Source: Azomonas macrocytogenes
Lineage (GTDB): Bacteria > Pseudomonadota > Gammaproteobacteria > Pseudomonadales > Pseudomonadaceae
NCBI RefSeq assembly: GCF_014191985.1
Contig: NZ_JACHXI010000015.1
Span: forward strand, 39,607 to 103,606
Length of the DNA: 64,000 nt
Reading direction: 5' to 3'
A program made the translations under genes and the position numbers. This document shows, in pieces, positions 44,553 through 52,574 of this stretch. Every line of letters begins with the position of its first letter. The first letter of the stretch is position 1. The notes below the pieces were generated by a model that saw only the letters and a program-made list of their open reading frames with translations, had not been told where the DNA came from and did not search any database.

Positions 44553-45020
44553 TTATTGCTCGATGCTGGTTGCAGTAATCAACACGGGGTAGTGCTCAAG
44601 CGCGAGGCGAGCCGCCACATCGTCACCGGCAATGGGCAGCAGGTTGAGCGTGGGTACCAGACGGCGCAGGTCCGCCAGCTGCTCGGCCGACGCCACCTGA
44701 ACCACCATGCCCATCGCGCCCATGGCCTCCAGCGCCGCGGCGCGCTCGACCAGCCACTGCTGCGACATATCATCGGCGCCGACCATAAAGAAGGGCCGCA
44801 GGCCGGGGGCCTGGATTGCTCGGCGGGCTACCCGACCTGGGGTCAGGTTCTGCGTCTGGACCGGCAGCATGTCGGCATCGGTGACGCGCCGTGAGGGGGG
44901 CGGGATGACGGGGGAGGCGTCTGCCTCGGGCTGGATGCTCAGCGCCTGGTAGTAGGGTTCAGTACCCGACGAAGGCAACGCGCTTTGAATGGGCTGACAC
45001 CCTTGGAAAGGCTCCAACAA
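44553..45020 (-). pseudogene. ICE protein, PFL_4695 family (TIGR03765-like), N-terminally truncated
   Basis: The frame is open from a stop at about 45044 and reads SKIRTQPLLEPFQGCQPIQ, then LTPGRVARRAIQAPGLRPFFMVGADDMS and LLPIAGDDVAARLALEHYPVLITATSIEQ. This resembles the PFL_4695 family encoded just before traD in SPI-7-like ICEs. The signal peptide and the start of the mature protein are missing; only a TTG could serve as start. It abuts traD by 2 bp. Confidence 0.65.
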
Positions 45021-45160
45021 CGGTTGGGTTCTGATCTTGGATTAACCAAGCTGAAGCCGCTCATGAATCATGTCGATGATGACGTCTCGCAACCTCACAA
45101 CTAAGACAAACCGTGGCCTTACTGCGGCAGATCCACAATAGAACCACTTCTGTTTTGCTT

Positions 45161-46807
45161 CTATGCAAATAGGAAAGACACACCAAATGCAGGTAGCTGG
45201 AGTGCCTGCGCGTTTAGCCTGGCTTCAGGCGAAACCTCTTCGCAGAGTTTGTAGCAACTGTTGGCGTCAGGCAGCGTGCTTAGATCCAGAGTTGCAGGTT
45301 CGGGAGCGAAATTGTAGATGCATAGAATGCGGTTCTCGCCATCACCGCGTTCGAAAATAAGCACGTTGCCCTGAGGTGAAAACAGCTTGGTTTCGCCGCC
45401 ACGCAGAGCTGGCATATGGCGACGCCAGAGGAGCATACGTCGATAGGTATTAAGCAGCGAGCCGGCTTCGCCTTGCTGACGGTCAACGGCTAGCGGCAGG
45501 TGTTCGGCTGGCATCGGCAGCCAACTGCTGCGGGCTTGGCTGAAACCGCCATGCGGTAATGTTGCTTGCCAGGGCATCGGTGTGCGGCAACCATCGCGAC
45601 CATGGAGGTTCGGCCAATTGGCGATACCGTAAGGATCGCGTAAATCCTCGAAAGTAAGTTGCGCTTGAGTCAGACCGAGTTCGTCGCCTTGGTAGATGCA
45701 ACAGGCTCCGGGAAGGCCGACCAAGAGCGAGATAAGCAATACGTCGAGGCGTTGTTCGAGAATCGCCTCATGCTGACTGGATCTTATCCAGCGGCCTTTA
45801 AGTCGCGGAAAGTCGTGAGTGCCGAAAGTCCAGCACAGCTGATGATGTGGGAACAGTTCGAGCGTACGGGTCAACAAGTTGTGCAAGCCGATAGCGGTGA
45901 ATGGCTCGTCACTGATCAGCGACGCATTATAAGCCAGGTGCAGGCGGCCATCACGAACGTAATCGGCAGCATCGGCCAGGCTGTCTTCAGCCGAAGAGAT
46001 TTCGCCCAATAGCACAGTACCGGGATAGTCGTCCGCCATCTGGCGGATGTCACCGAGCATCTCTAACGTTTCCGGACGGCACACGGTGCCTCGGTTGATC
46101 CGTTCGAAATAAGGGTCAGTGTGCCCGGCTCCGGCAGGCCGCGGCACATCGGGTGGGCGCTCGGGATTGTCAGCGAGCGAACGGTCATAGGCAAGAAAGT
46201 TGATGACGTCGAGGCGGAAACCATCCACGCCACGATCCAGCCAGAAGCGTCCAACTTGCAGAATGGCCTGGCGTACTTGCGGGTTATACCAATTCAGGTC
46301 CGGCTGTGAATCGAGAAAGTTGTGCAGATAGTACTGACGTCGAATGTCATCGAATTGCCAAGCGCTACCACCGAAAGTAGCCCGCCAATTGTTCGGTGGC
46401 CCACCGTCAAGTGCAGGGTCTTGCCAGACGTACCAGTCGGCCTTGGGATTGTCACGGTTTTCCCGACTTTCACGAAACCAGGGATGCTGATCGGAAGTAT
46501 GGTTCCAGACCTGATCCATCAGTACTTTGAGGCCGAGTTCATGGGCATCGGCCAGCAGCGCATCGAAAACGGTGAGATCACCGAACATTGGCTCGATGGC
46601 ACAGTAATCCTCCACGTCATAACCAAAGTCTTTCATCGGTGAACGAACAAAAGGGCTGATCCAGATTGCATCGACACCCAGCGAGGCGACATAGGGCAAC
46701 CGCTCGCGAATACCTTGCAGGTCGCCAATGCCATCGCCGTTGGAATCCTGAAAGCTGCGTGGATAGATCTGGTAAATGGCGGCATCGCGTCGCCAATCCT
46801 GAGTCAT
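45161..46807 (-). CDS. GH13 alpha-glucosidase (oligo-1,6-glucosidase-like), gene 2 of pair
   Basis: 548-residue glycoside hydrolase. Conserved GH13 regions: WRRDAAIYQIYPRSFQDSNGDG, MDQVWNHTSDQHPWF, GVDGFRLDVINF (nucleophile Asp), LGEISSAEDS (acid/base Glu) and TFGTHDFPRL (third Asp; the consensus NHD is THD here). Resembles GH13_23 alpha-glucosidases such as those of Halomonas, which also transfer glucose. No signal peptide, so it acts in the cytoplasm on imported or stored oligosaccharides. It follows a paralogue with a 31-bp gap. Confidence 0.92.
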   Translation of the reverse strand: MTQDWRRDAAIYQIYPRSFQDSNGDGIGDLQGIRERLPYVASLGVDAIWISPFVRSPMKDFGYDVEDYCAIEPMFGDLTVFDALLADAHELGLKVLMDQVWNHTSDQHPWFRESRENRDNPKADWYVWQDPALDGGPPNNWRATFGGSAWQFDDIRRQYYLHNFLDSQPDLNWYNPQVRQAILQVGRFWLDRGVDGFRLDVINFLAYDRSLADNPERPPDVPRPAGAGHTDPYFERINRGTVCRPETLEMLGDIRQMADDYPGTVLLGEISSAEDSLADAADYVRDGRLHLAYNASLISDEPFTAIGLHNLLTRTLELFPHHQLCWTFGTHDFPRLKGRWIRSSQHEAILEQRLDVLLISLLVGLPGACCIYQGDELGLTQAQLTFEDLRDPYGIANWPNLHGRDGCRTPMPWQATLPHGGFSQARSSWLPMPAEHLPLAVDRQQGEAGSLLNTYRRMLLWRRHMPALRGGETKLFSPQGNVLIFERGDGENRILCIYNFAPEPATLDLSTLPDANSCYKLCEEVSPEARLNAQALQLPAFGVSFLFA

Positions 46808-46838
46808 GGTGAATCCTCACGTTGTAGAGTGGGACCGA

Positions 46839-48581
46839 TCAGCGTTTTTCGGACGGAACTGGCATATCGGCCAGCACAACATCCCAGGGTGCCAGTTCGG
46901 CAATTGAGTCGAGCTGCTTGCGGTAGCCGATACCCTGCACGGGGAGCAGCGGGCCGAATTCGCGCAGGTCTACGCTGACGGTTTGATCGGAAAGGTTGAA
47001 GATGCATAGCAGGCGCTGCTCGCTTTCCTCGCGCAGCAAAGCGAAGACGTGTTCGTTCAGATCCAGCAGTCGGGCGCTACCGCTCTGCAGCGCTGGCTGG
47101 GTCATGCGCCAGTGCAGCAGGCTGCGCCAGTGGTTGAGCAGCGAATCCGGAGTGGATTGCTGAGCCGCAACGGAACACTCGAAATGCGTCCTGGAAATTG
47201 GTAACCAGGGCGTGCCCGTGGTGAATCCGGCGTTCGGCTCTTCGCTGGTCCAAGACATTGGCGTGCGCGAACCATCCCGGCCTTTAAGTTTGGGGTACAT
47301 CAGCCGGCCGAACGGATCACGCAGTTGTTCGGGTGAGATATCCTCGGGAATCCGTGCCTCATTGAAGCCCAGTTCATCACCCTGCCAGAGGCAAAAAGCG
47401 CCGGGTAGCACTAGCAGCAGCACGGCCATCATCAGATAAAATTCGCGCGGATATGGCTCATTGGCTGCATTCCACTGCGAATGCAGACGACCAAAATCAT
47501 GGTTGCCGACGATCCAGCAGGCACCACCGTTGGCGAATTCTTCCAGCGCCTGCCCGACTACTTCGCGCAATCGTCTGGCACTCATCCGCTCTTTAAACAA
47601 TAGGCCGCCATGATAGGCTAAATGCAGACGTTGATCGCCAGCAGTATATTGCGCGGCGAGACGGATCGAGTCATCTGCCTCTATCACTTCACCCAATAAC
47701 ATCACGCCGGGATACTGATTCACCAATCGACGCAACGGCGCTAGCATGTCGAGAGTTTCCGGACGGCAGAAGCTGTTGCAGAAGCGCTGTTTGGCCAGAG
47801 GATTGTCAGGGTCTATGCCGTGCGGCAGCGGATCGTTCTGACCACGGATGGGATTGTCATTCAGTTGTGGATCATGGCAGAAAAAATTCACAGCATCCAA
47901 GCGCATGCCGTCGATGCCCAGATCCAGCCAGAAGCGTGCACAGTTCAGCACTTGGGCGCGAACCTCAGCGTTGAACCAGTTGAGGTCCGGCTGACTAGCC
48001 AGAAAATTGGCCAAGTAATACTGTTGGCGTATTTCGTCAAAGTGCCAGGCGCTGTCACCGGAAAACGATGACAGCCAATTATTGGGCGGCCCACCGTTCT
48101 TACCCGGATCGGCCCAGACATACCAGTCAGCCTTGGGGTTATTACGGTCCTGACGGCTTTGCTGGAACCACTCGTGCTGGTTCGACGTATGGTTCCAGAC
48201 CATATCCAGCACCACGCGTAGACCACGCTTGTGAGCCAACTCCAGCAAGCATTTGAAGTCGTCCATGCTGCCGAACAAGGGCGAAACCTGATGGTGGTCG
48301 GTAATATCGTAGCCCAGATCGTCCATCGGTGAGACGAAGATCGGGGTCAACCAGATGGCATCGACACCCAGTGAACCGATGTAGTCCAACCGTTCAATGA
48401 TGCCCTGCAGGTCTCCGATGCCATCACCATCGCTGTCTTTGTAACTCCATGGCAAAACTTGGTAGATCACCGCGTTTTCCCACCATTCTTCCTTCCAGCG
48501 GGTTTCGCCGGGCGGAGCCATGATCGAGGCGCGGCGGTTGATTTGTGCATCGCGCCACCAGGGTCTCGCTGTCACTAGCAT
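46839..48581 (-). CDS. GH13 alpha-glucosidase-like enzyme, gene 1 of pair
   Basis: About 580 residues from ATG 48581; other starts (48689 TTG, 48521 ATG) are possible because no clear ribosome binding site decides. GH13 regions: ENAVIYQVLPWSYKDSDGDGI, LDMVWNHTSNQHEWF, GIDGMRLDAVNF (nucleophile), LGEVIEADDS (acid/base), WIVGNHDFGRL. Closely related to the downstream gene but longer, with WSYKDS instead of the usual RSF.DS. Probably a different specificity. The extra N-terminal stretch carries PWWRDAQI, like a duplicated family N-terminus. Confidence 0.85.
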   Translation of the reverse strand: MLVTARPWWRDAQINRRASIMAPPGETRWKEEWWENAVIYQVLPWSYKDSDGDGIGDLQGIIERLDYIGSLGVDAIWLTPIFVSPMDDLGYDITDHHQVSPLFGSMDDFKCLLELAHKRGLRVVLDMVWNHTSNQHEWFQQSRQDRNNPKADWYVWADPGKNGGPPNNWLSSFSGDSAWHFDEIRQQYYLANFLASQPDLNWFNAEVRAQVLNCARFWLDLGIDGMRLDAVNFFCHDPQLNDNPIRGQNDPLPHGIDPDNPLAKQRFCNSFCRPETLDMLAPLRRLVNQYPGVMLLGEVIEADDSIRLAAQYTAGDQRLHLAYHGGLLFKERMSARRLREVVGQALEEFANGGACWIVGNHDFGRLHSQWNAANEPYPREFYLMMAVLLLVLPGAFCLWQGDELGFNEARIPEDISPEQLRDPFGRLMYPKLKGRDGSRTPMSWTSEEPNAGFTTGTPWLPISRTHFECSVAAQQSTPDSLLNHWRSLLHWRMTQPALQSGSARLLDLNEHVFALLREESEQRLLCIFNLSDQTVSVDLREFGPLLPVQGIGYRKQLDSIAELAPWDVVLADMPVPSEKR

Positions 48582-48938
48582 CGTAAAACCTGCTCTGTTT
48601 ACGAGATCGTACTGGCGCATCATGTCGCTATTGATTGCGGTTCCAGTGAGTAAGCGAGCTGCTTCGCCCGAACCAATCTCTTTATTCAAGGTGTAAGACG
48701 TTGGTCTGACTGTTCACTGGCAAGTTCAATGTTGTCTTTACGCAGCTAAAACAGGTGGCGTTTCGCCATGAAAGCATGGAAGTTAGATATTCAGCCCTGG
48801 CCTTCCACCAGTCGAGCGCTGGATACCATGCGGGCTTCAATAGATCACCAGAACGAAGAAGCAGCGCGCAAGCTCAAAGCGTTGACCGCGCCTTGCAGAT
48901 GCCTTGAGGGAAGTGGAGCAACTCAGCGCTGCTTACAA
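48582..48938. other. Region upstream of the GH13 pair, about 350 bp
   Basis: No gene supported. A 94-residue frame on the plus strand (from 48768) has no family resemblance and runs into the direct repeat, so it is not called. The promoter for the GH13 genes should lie here, but no clear hexamers are seen. Confidence 0.4.
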
Positions 48939-48994
48939 TTCGTGTCGGAGCAGGGTGGTTATGCAGGATTGATAGTGAGGGATTTGGTTGCCCA
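48939..48994. repeat. Direct repeat, copy 2 (about 56 bp)
   Basis: Same orientation as copy 1 at 40457-40515 and about 88 per cent identical, sharing GGTTATGCAGGATTGATAG. It lies about 100 bp before the tRNA-Leu fragment. The two copies bracket the IS1182 remnant, the ICE remnant and the GH13 pair. Confidence 0.75.
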
Positions 48995-49096
48995 GGACGG
49001 GCGAGGTTTATTAATTGCGGAAAAGAATAAATATTGCGGAAAAATCTGACGGTATTATTTTAATTTACCGTCAGACATAACCTGCTGATTTACAAG

Positions 49097-49150
49097 TGGT
49101 GCCCGGAGCCGGGATCGAACCGGCACGATGTTGCCATCGAGGGATTTTAA
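49097..49150 (-). tRNA. tRNA-Leu (TAA) 3' fragment, attachment site
   Basis: On the minus strand the sequence from the anticodon loop (TTAAAATCCCTCG) through the variable arm, T-arm (GGTTCGATCCC) and acceptor strand to the CCA end matches tRNA-Leu(TAA). Upstream of the anticodon loop the match is lost: the 5' half is replaced by element DNA. The integrase gene starts 178 bp away. This marks the left end of the integrated element and a crossover in the anticodon loop. Confidence 0.85.
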
Positions 49151-49327
49151 GCCAGAGCATGGCATCCGCACCGGGCTAACGCTGGACTTGGATGTGGCTT
49201 GCTGTAGCAGGTTTTCCGCCAGACCAATGCCTTCGATCATATCCCGGTGCGCGATGCAAACCGCCCCGGTTCTCCTCCGCCTGGCTCCTAGCCGGCCCCT
49301 GGAATCGGGGCCTTTCAGGAGCACCTC

Positions 49328-50533
49328 ATGGCAAAGATCAAACTCACCAAGTCCGTCGTTGACACGGCGCAGGCGCAGACCTGCGACGTGGAACTCCGGG
49401 ATACGCTCGTTCCGGGCTTCTTGTGCAAGGTTACACCAACCGGCCGCAAGGTATTCATGGTTCAGTACCGCACGAACTCCGGCGTGCGGCGCAAGCCGGC
49501 AATCGGCCAGATCGGCGAGCTGACGGTCGAACAGGCCCGATCGCTGGCACAAGACTGGCTGGCCGAAGTCCGGCGCGGAGGCGATCCCGGACTCGACAAG
49601 GCCGAAGCCCGCAAGGCGCCGACGGTCAAGGAGCTGTGCGGCCGGTTCATGGACGACCACTCCAAGCCGCACAACAAGCCCAGCACGCAGGCCGGCTACC
49701 AGTACCAGATTGACAGCTTCGTCATCCCGGCCTTCGGCAGCAAGAAGGTTCATGAGGTCACGCGCAACGACATCACCGCGCTGATGAAGCGCATGGAGAA
49801 GTCGCCCACCCAGGCCAACCGCGTGCTGTCGCTCGTCCGCAAGATGTTCAACCTGGCCGAGCTGTGGGGCTACCGGCCCGATGGCTCCAATCCCTGCCGC
49901 CACGTTCCCAAGTACCCGGAGAAGGGTTCGACCCGGCTCATTACCGACGACCAGATGACCAAGCTGTTCGCCTATCTGGAGAAGGCCGAGGCCGAGGGCT
50001 TGGAACATCCCATCCACCTGCTGGCCGTCCGGCTGCAATTCGAGTTCGCGGCGCGCATGTCGGAAATCCTGCTGTTGCAATGGGATTGGCTCGACCTGCC
50101 CAACGGCCGGGTGGTCTGGCCGGACAGCAAGACCGGCGATATGTCCAAGCCCCTAAGCGCCGAGGCTCGCCGCCTGTTGGAGAGTGCCCCCCACTATGGC
50201 GATTCGCCCTACGTTTGCCCCGCGATCCTCGATCACAAGAAGCCGCTAAGCCCCCACTCCTACTATCAGGCGTGGCGGCGCATCCTTGACCGTGCCGGTG
50301 TGCCGAAGGTCGGCACCCACGGCATCCGCCACCGCTCGGCGACGGACATTGCCAATTCGGGCGTACCGCTCAAGGTCGGCATGGCGCTGACAGCGCACAA
50401 GACCGTGGCGATGTTCATGCGCTATGTCCACACCGAGGACGATCCTGTGCGCCAGGCGGCCGAGCTGGTGGCGACCCGGCGCCAGACCATCACGAAGGCG
50501 CGGCAACGCCAGCCCCAGGAGGCCACGGCATGA
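49328..50533 (+). CDS. Tyrosine-type site-specific integrase of the ars element
   Basis: 401 residues. The N-terminal DUF4102-like arm-binding domain (RDTLVPGFLCKVTPTGRKVF) and core-binding domain precede a catalytic domain with FEFAARMSEILLLQW (Arg), GTHGIRHRSATDIA (HxxR), LTAHKTVAMFMRYVH (second His and nucleophile Tyr). It inserts the element at tRNA-Leu. The SD lies in TTTCAGGAGCACCTC before the ATG. Overlaps the DUF1016 gene by 4 bp (ATGA), so the two are co-translated. Confidence 0.95.
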   Translation: MAKIKLTKSVVDTAQAQTCDVELRDTLVPGFLCKVTPTGRKVFMVQYRTNSGVRRKPAIGQIGELTVEQARSLAQDWLAEVRRGGDPGLDKAEARKAPTVKELCGRFMDDHSKPHNKPSTQAGYQYQIDSFVIPAFGSKKVHEVTRNDITALMKRMEKSPTQANRVLSLVRKMFNLAELWGYRPDGSNPCRHVPKYPEKGSTRLITDDQMTKLFAYLEKAEAEGLEHPIHLLAVRLQFEFAARMSEILLLQWDWLDLPNGRVVWPDSKTGDMSKPLSAEARRLLESAPHYGDSPYVCPAILDHKKPLSPHSYYQAWRRILDRAGVPKVGTHGIRHRSATDIANSGVPLKVGMALTAHKTVAMFMRYVHTEDDPVRQAAELVATRRQTITKARQRQPQEATA

Positions 50534-51693
50534 GCGCCCGGACGCCCAAAGCAGTAAAAGGCGCTGCCGTGCCTGCCGGCTACGCCGGCATCCACGGCGG
50601 CATCGTGGAACTGCTCGATGCCGCCCGCCAAGCGGCGGCGCGCAGCGTCAATGCGCTGATGACGGCCAGCTATTGGGAGATTGGCCGCCGCATCGTGGAG
50701 GCCGAGCAACAGGGCAAGCGGCGCGCAGGGTACGGCGAACAGTTGATTGCCCGGCTGTCCGCCGACCTGACTGCGCGCTTCGGGCGCGGGTTCAGCCCGG
50801 ACAACCTGGAGAACATGCGGCGGTTCTTCGCCGCCTATCCCCGGCCGGTGATTTCCGAGGCACTGTCTCGGAAATCGGGGGACGGACTGCCTGCCGAGAA
50901 ATCCGAGACAGTGTCTCGGAAATTGGCCTTGGGCGAGCTGGCGCAGGTGCTCACGCTGCCGTGGTCGGCCTACGTGCGGCTGCTGTCGGTCAAGGACGAG
51001 AACGCCCGCCGGTTCTACGAGGCGGAGGCGCTGCGCGGCGGCTGGAGCGTGCGTCAGCTTGACCGGCAGATCGGCAGCCAGTTCTACGAGCGCACCGCCT
51101 TGTCGAAGGACAAGGCGGCGATGCTGGTCAAGGGCGCTGCGCCCAGGCCGGAGGATGCCGTCAGGCCGGACGATGCGATCAAAGACCCGTATGTGCTGGA
51201 GTTCCTGAACCTCAAGGATGAGTATTCGGAATCCGACCTCGAAGCGGCCCTGATCCAGCGGCTGGAGGATTTTCTGCTGGAGCTGGGCGAAGGGTTCACC
51301 TTCGTCGGGCGGCAGCGGCGCTTGCGCATCGACCAGACGTGGTATCGGGTGGATCTGCTGTTCTTCCACCGGCGGCTGCGCTGCCTGGTCATCATCGACT
51401 TGAAGCTGGGTAGCCTGACCCATGCGGACGTGGGCCAGATGCATATGTATTGCAACTATGCCAAGGAGCATTGGGCCTATCCCGATGAAAACCCGCCCGT
51501 AGGCTTGATCTTGTGCGCCGACAAGGGCCATGCCCTGGCGCGGTATGCCTTGGAGGGCTTGCCGACGAAGGTGATGGCGGCGAACTACCGCACCGTCCTG
51601 CCGGATGCCGAGCTGTTGCAGAAGGAGCTGGAAACCACACGGCGCCTGCTGGAGTCGCGCGCAGCGAAGCAGCCCAGGAAGCTCCCGCAATAG
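50530..51693 (+). CDS. DUF1016 (YhcG) family PDDEXK nuclease
   Basis: 387 residues. The N-terminal DUF1016_N helical domain (ASYWEIGRRIVEAEQQGKRRAGYGEQLI) and FSPDNLENMRRFF are followed by a repeat-bearing linker, then LPWSAYVRLLSVKDENARRFYEAEALRGGWSVRQLDRQI. The C-terminal nuclease domain has YRVDLLFFHRRLRCLVIIDLKLG, the D...DxK active site. YhcG proteins are common next to integrases and in defence islands; function is not settled. Translationally coupled to the integrase. The linker carries two operator-like palindromes. Confidence 0.92.
   Translation: MSARTPKAVKGAAVPAGYAGIHGGIVELLDAARQAAARSVNALMTASYWEIGRRIVEAEQQGKRRAGYGEQLIARLSADLTARFGRGFSPDNLENMRRFFAAYPRPVISEALSRKSGDGLPAEKSETVSRKLALGELAQVLTLPWSAYVRLLSVKDENARRFYEAEALRGGWSVRQLDRQIGSQFYERTALSKDKAAMLVKGAAPRPEDAVRPDDAIKDPYVLEFLNLKDEYSESDLEAALIQRLEDFLLELGEGFTFVGRQRRLRIDQTWYRVDLLFFHRRLRCLVIIDLKLGSLTHADVGQMHMYCNYAKEHWAYPDENPPVGLILCADKGHALARYALEGLPTKVMAANYRTVLPDAELLQKELETTRRLLESRAAKQPRKLPQ
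50851..50924. repeat. Two palindromes within the DUF1016 linker
   Basis: CCGAGGCACTGTCTCGG (50855-50871) and CCGAGACAGTGTCTCGG (50903-50919). The second has perfect 8-bp arms around one base; the first has one mismatch. Each is flanked by AAAT/ATTT. They encode SEALSRKS and SETVSRKL in the protein, so DNA and protein repeat units coincide. Confidence 0.7.
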
Positions 51694-51695
51694 CA

Positions 51696-51735
51696 GGCGT
51701 CCCGGCGTGCCGGCGTCGGGTTCGCGGGCTGCGCC
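51696..51735. repeat. Cassette-flanking direct repeat, left copy (40 bp)
   Basis: Starts GGCGTCCCGGCGTGCCGG two bases after the DUF1016 stop and ends GGGCTGCGCC. Identical to 56341-56380 except at one position. The two copies bracket the whole arsenic operon. Confidence 0.85.
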
Positions 51736-51743
51736 AGCCTGCG

Positions 51744-52574
51744 CTACAGATAAATCGGCCGCCTAAGCAACGCTGCGCTGGCAGGACACAAGCTCGCAGC
51801 CTGCCGCGTCGCCAGCACCGAAGCAGGTGCGCTTGTGCGCTCCACCGGCTTGAAGCCCGCGCGCTCGAAGAACGGCGCTGCCGTCGTGGTCAGCAGCCAG
51901 GCGTCGCGCCCGCCTTCGTCGAAGGCACGGCGTAGCAGCAGCGCGACGATGCCGCCTCCAATGCCGCGCTGGCGTGCGTTCGGTAGCACGACCAAGGAGC
52001 GCACCAGCACATCCCGGCCCATGCGCTCGAAGCCGCCATAGCCCACGCGCTCGCCTGTCACCGTGGAATAGGCGAAGAAGCTGCGCCCCGGCTCGGTCAG
52101 ATCGTCCGAGGGCAGTCCGGCCTCCTGCAAAGCCGTGATGAGGCCCGTGTCACTGCCCGCGATCGGCGTATCCACCAGCAGCGGCGTACCGTCTTCCTTG
52201 CGAATCTCGCCCGCCGGCCGCTGTGGCAGCAGTTCGATCACCATGTCCGAGGGGCGGCACAGGCGCACGCCCAGGGGCGAAACCACGATGGGTCGATTGA
52301 TGAGGATCGGGTGCGCCAGCATCTGGTCGATCAATTCGTCGTCGCTCCAATGGACGGCATCCAGCCCGAGTTCCTTGTAAGGCGTGCCCTTGACGCGCAG
52401 CACGTCCCGCACGTGCATGCCCATCCGTGCGATCAGCGCCTTTAGGGTTTCGCGGTCGGGCGGCGTCTTCAGATACTCGATGACCGTGGGCGCGATGCCG
52501 CTGGCGCGGATCAGCGCCAGCGTATTGCGCGACGTGCCGCAATCCGGGTTGTGGTAGATCGTGATGTCACTCAT
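51744..52574 (-). CDS. Fused arsenate reductase (ArsC) and ArsN2-type N-acetyltransferase
   Basis: 276 residues in two domains. Residues 1-140: glutaredoxin-coupled ArsC with the active Cys12 (ITIYHNPDCGTSRNTL) and later RPIVVSPLGVRLCRPS. Residues ~145-276: GNAT domain with VRSLVVLPNARQRGIGGGIV (acetyl-CoA loop) and LLTTTAAPFFERAGFKPVERTSAP, ending LCPASA, as in ArsN2 proteins of ars operons. ArsC reduces arsenate to arsenite; ArsN2 is an acetyltransferase of unclear substrate. The gene overlaps the ATP-grasp gene by 4 bp and ends the operon. Confidence 0.92.
   Translation of the reverse strand: MSDITIYHNPDCGTSRNTLALIRASGIAPTVIEYLKTPPDRETLKALIARMGMHVRDVLRVKGTPYKELGLDAVHWSDDELIDQMLAHPILINRPIVVSPLGVRLCRPSDMVIELLPQRPAGEIRKEDGTPLLVDTPIAGSDTGLITALQEAGLPSDDLTEPGRSFFAYSTVTGERVGYGGFERMGRDVLVRSLVVLPNARQRGIGGGIVALLLRRAFDEGGRDAWLLTTTAAPFFERAGFKPVERTSAPASVLATRQAASLCPASAALLRRPIYL

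Larger units (their letters stand above)
41324..45041. mobile_element. Decayed ICE remnant (SPI-7/PFGI-1-type conjugation genes)
   Basis: Minus-strand run: truncated PFL_4695-family gene, traD truncated at 3' end, virB4 remnant with several lesions, and a small gene cut by an IS481 fragment. The gene order matches the transfer module of SPI-7/ICEclc-like elements, but the segment between traD and virB4 has been deleted. No integrase or attachment site of this element is visible. Confidence 0.8.

Noticed and set aside
48768..49049. 94-residue plus-strand frame
   Set aside because: No recognised domain, runs through the direct repeat, and has no good ribosome binding site.
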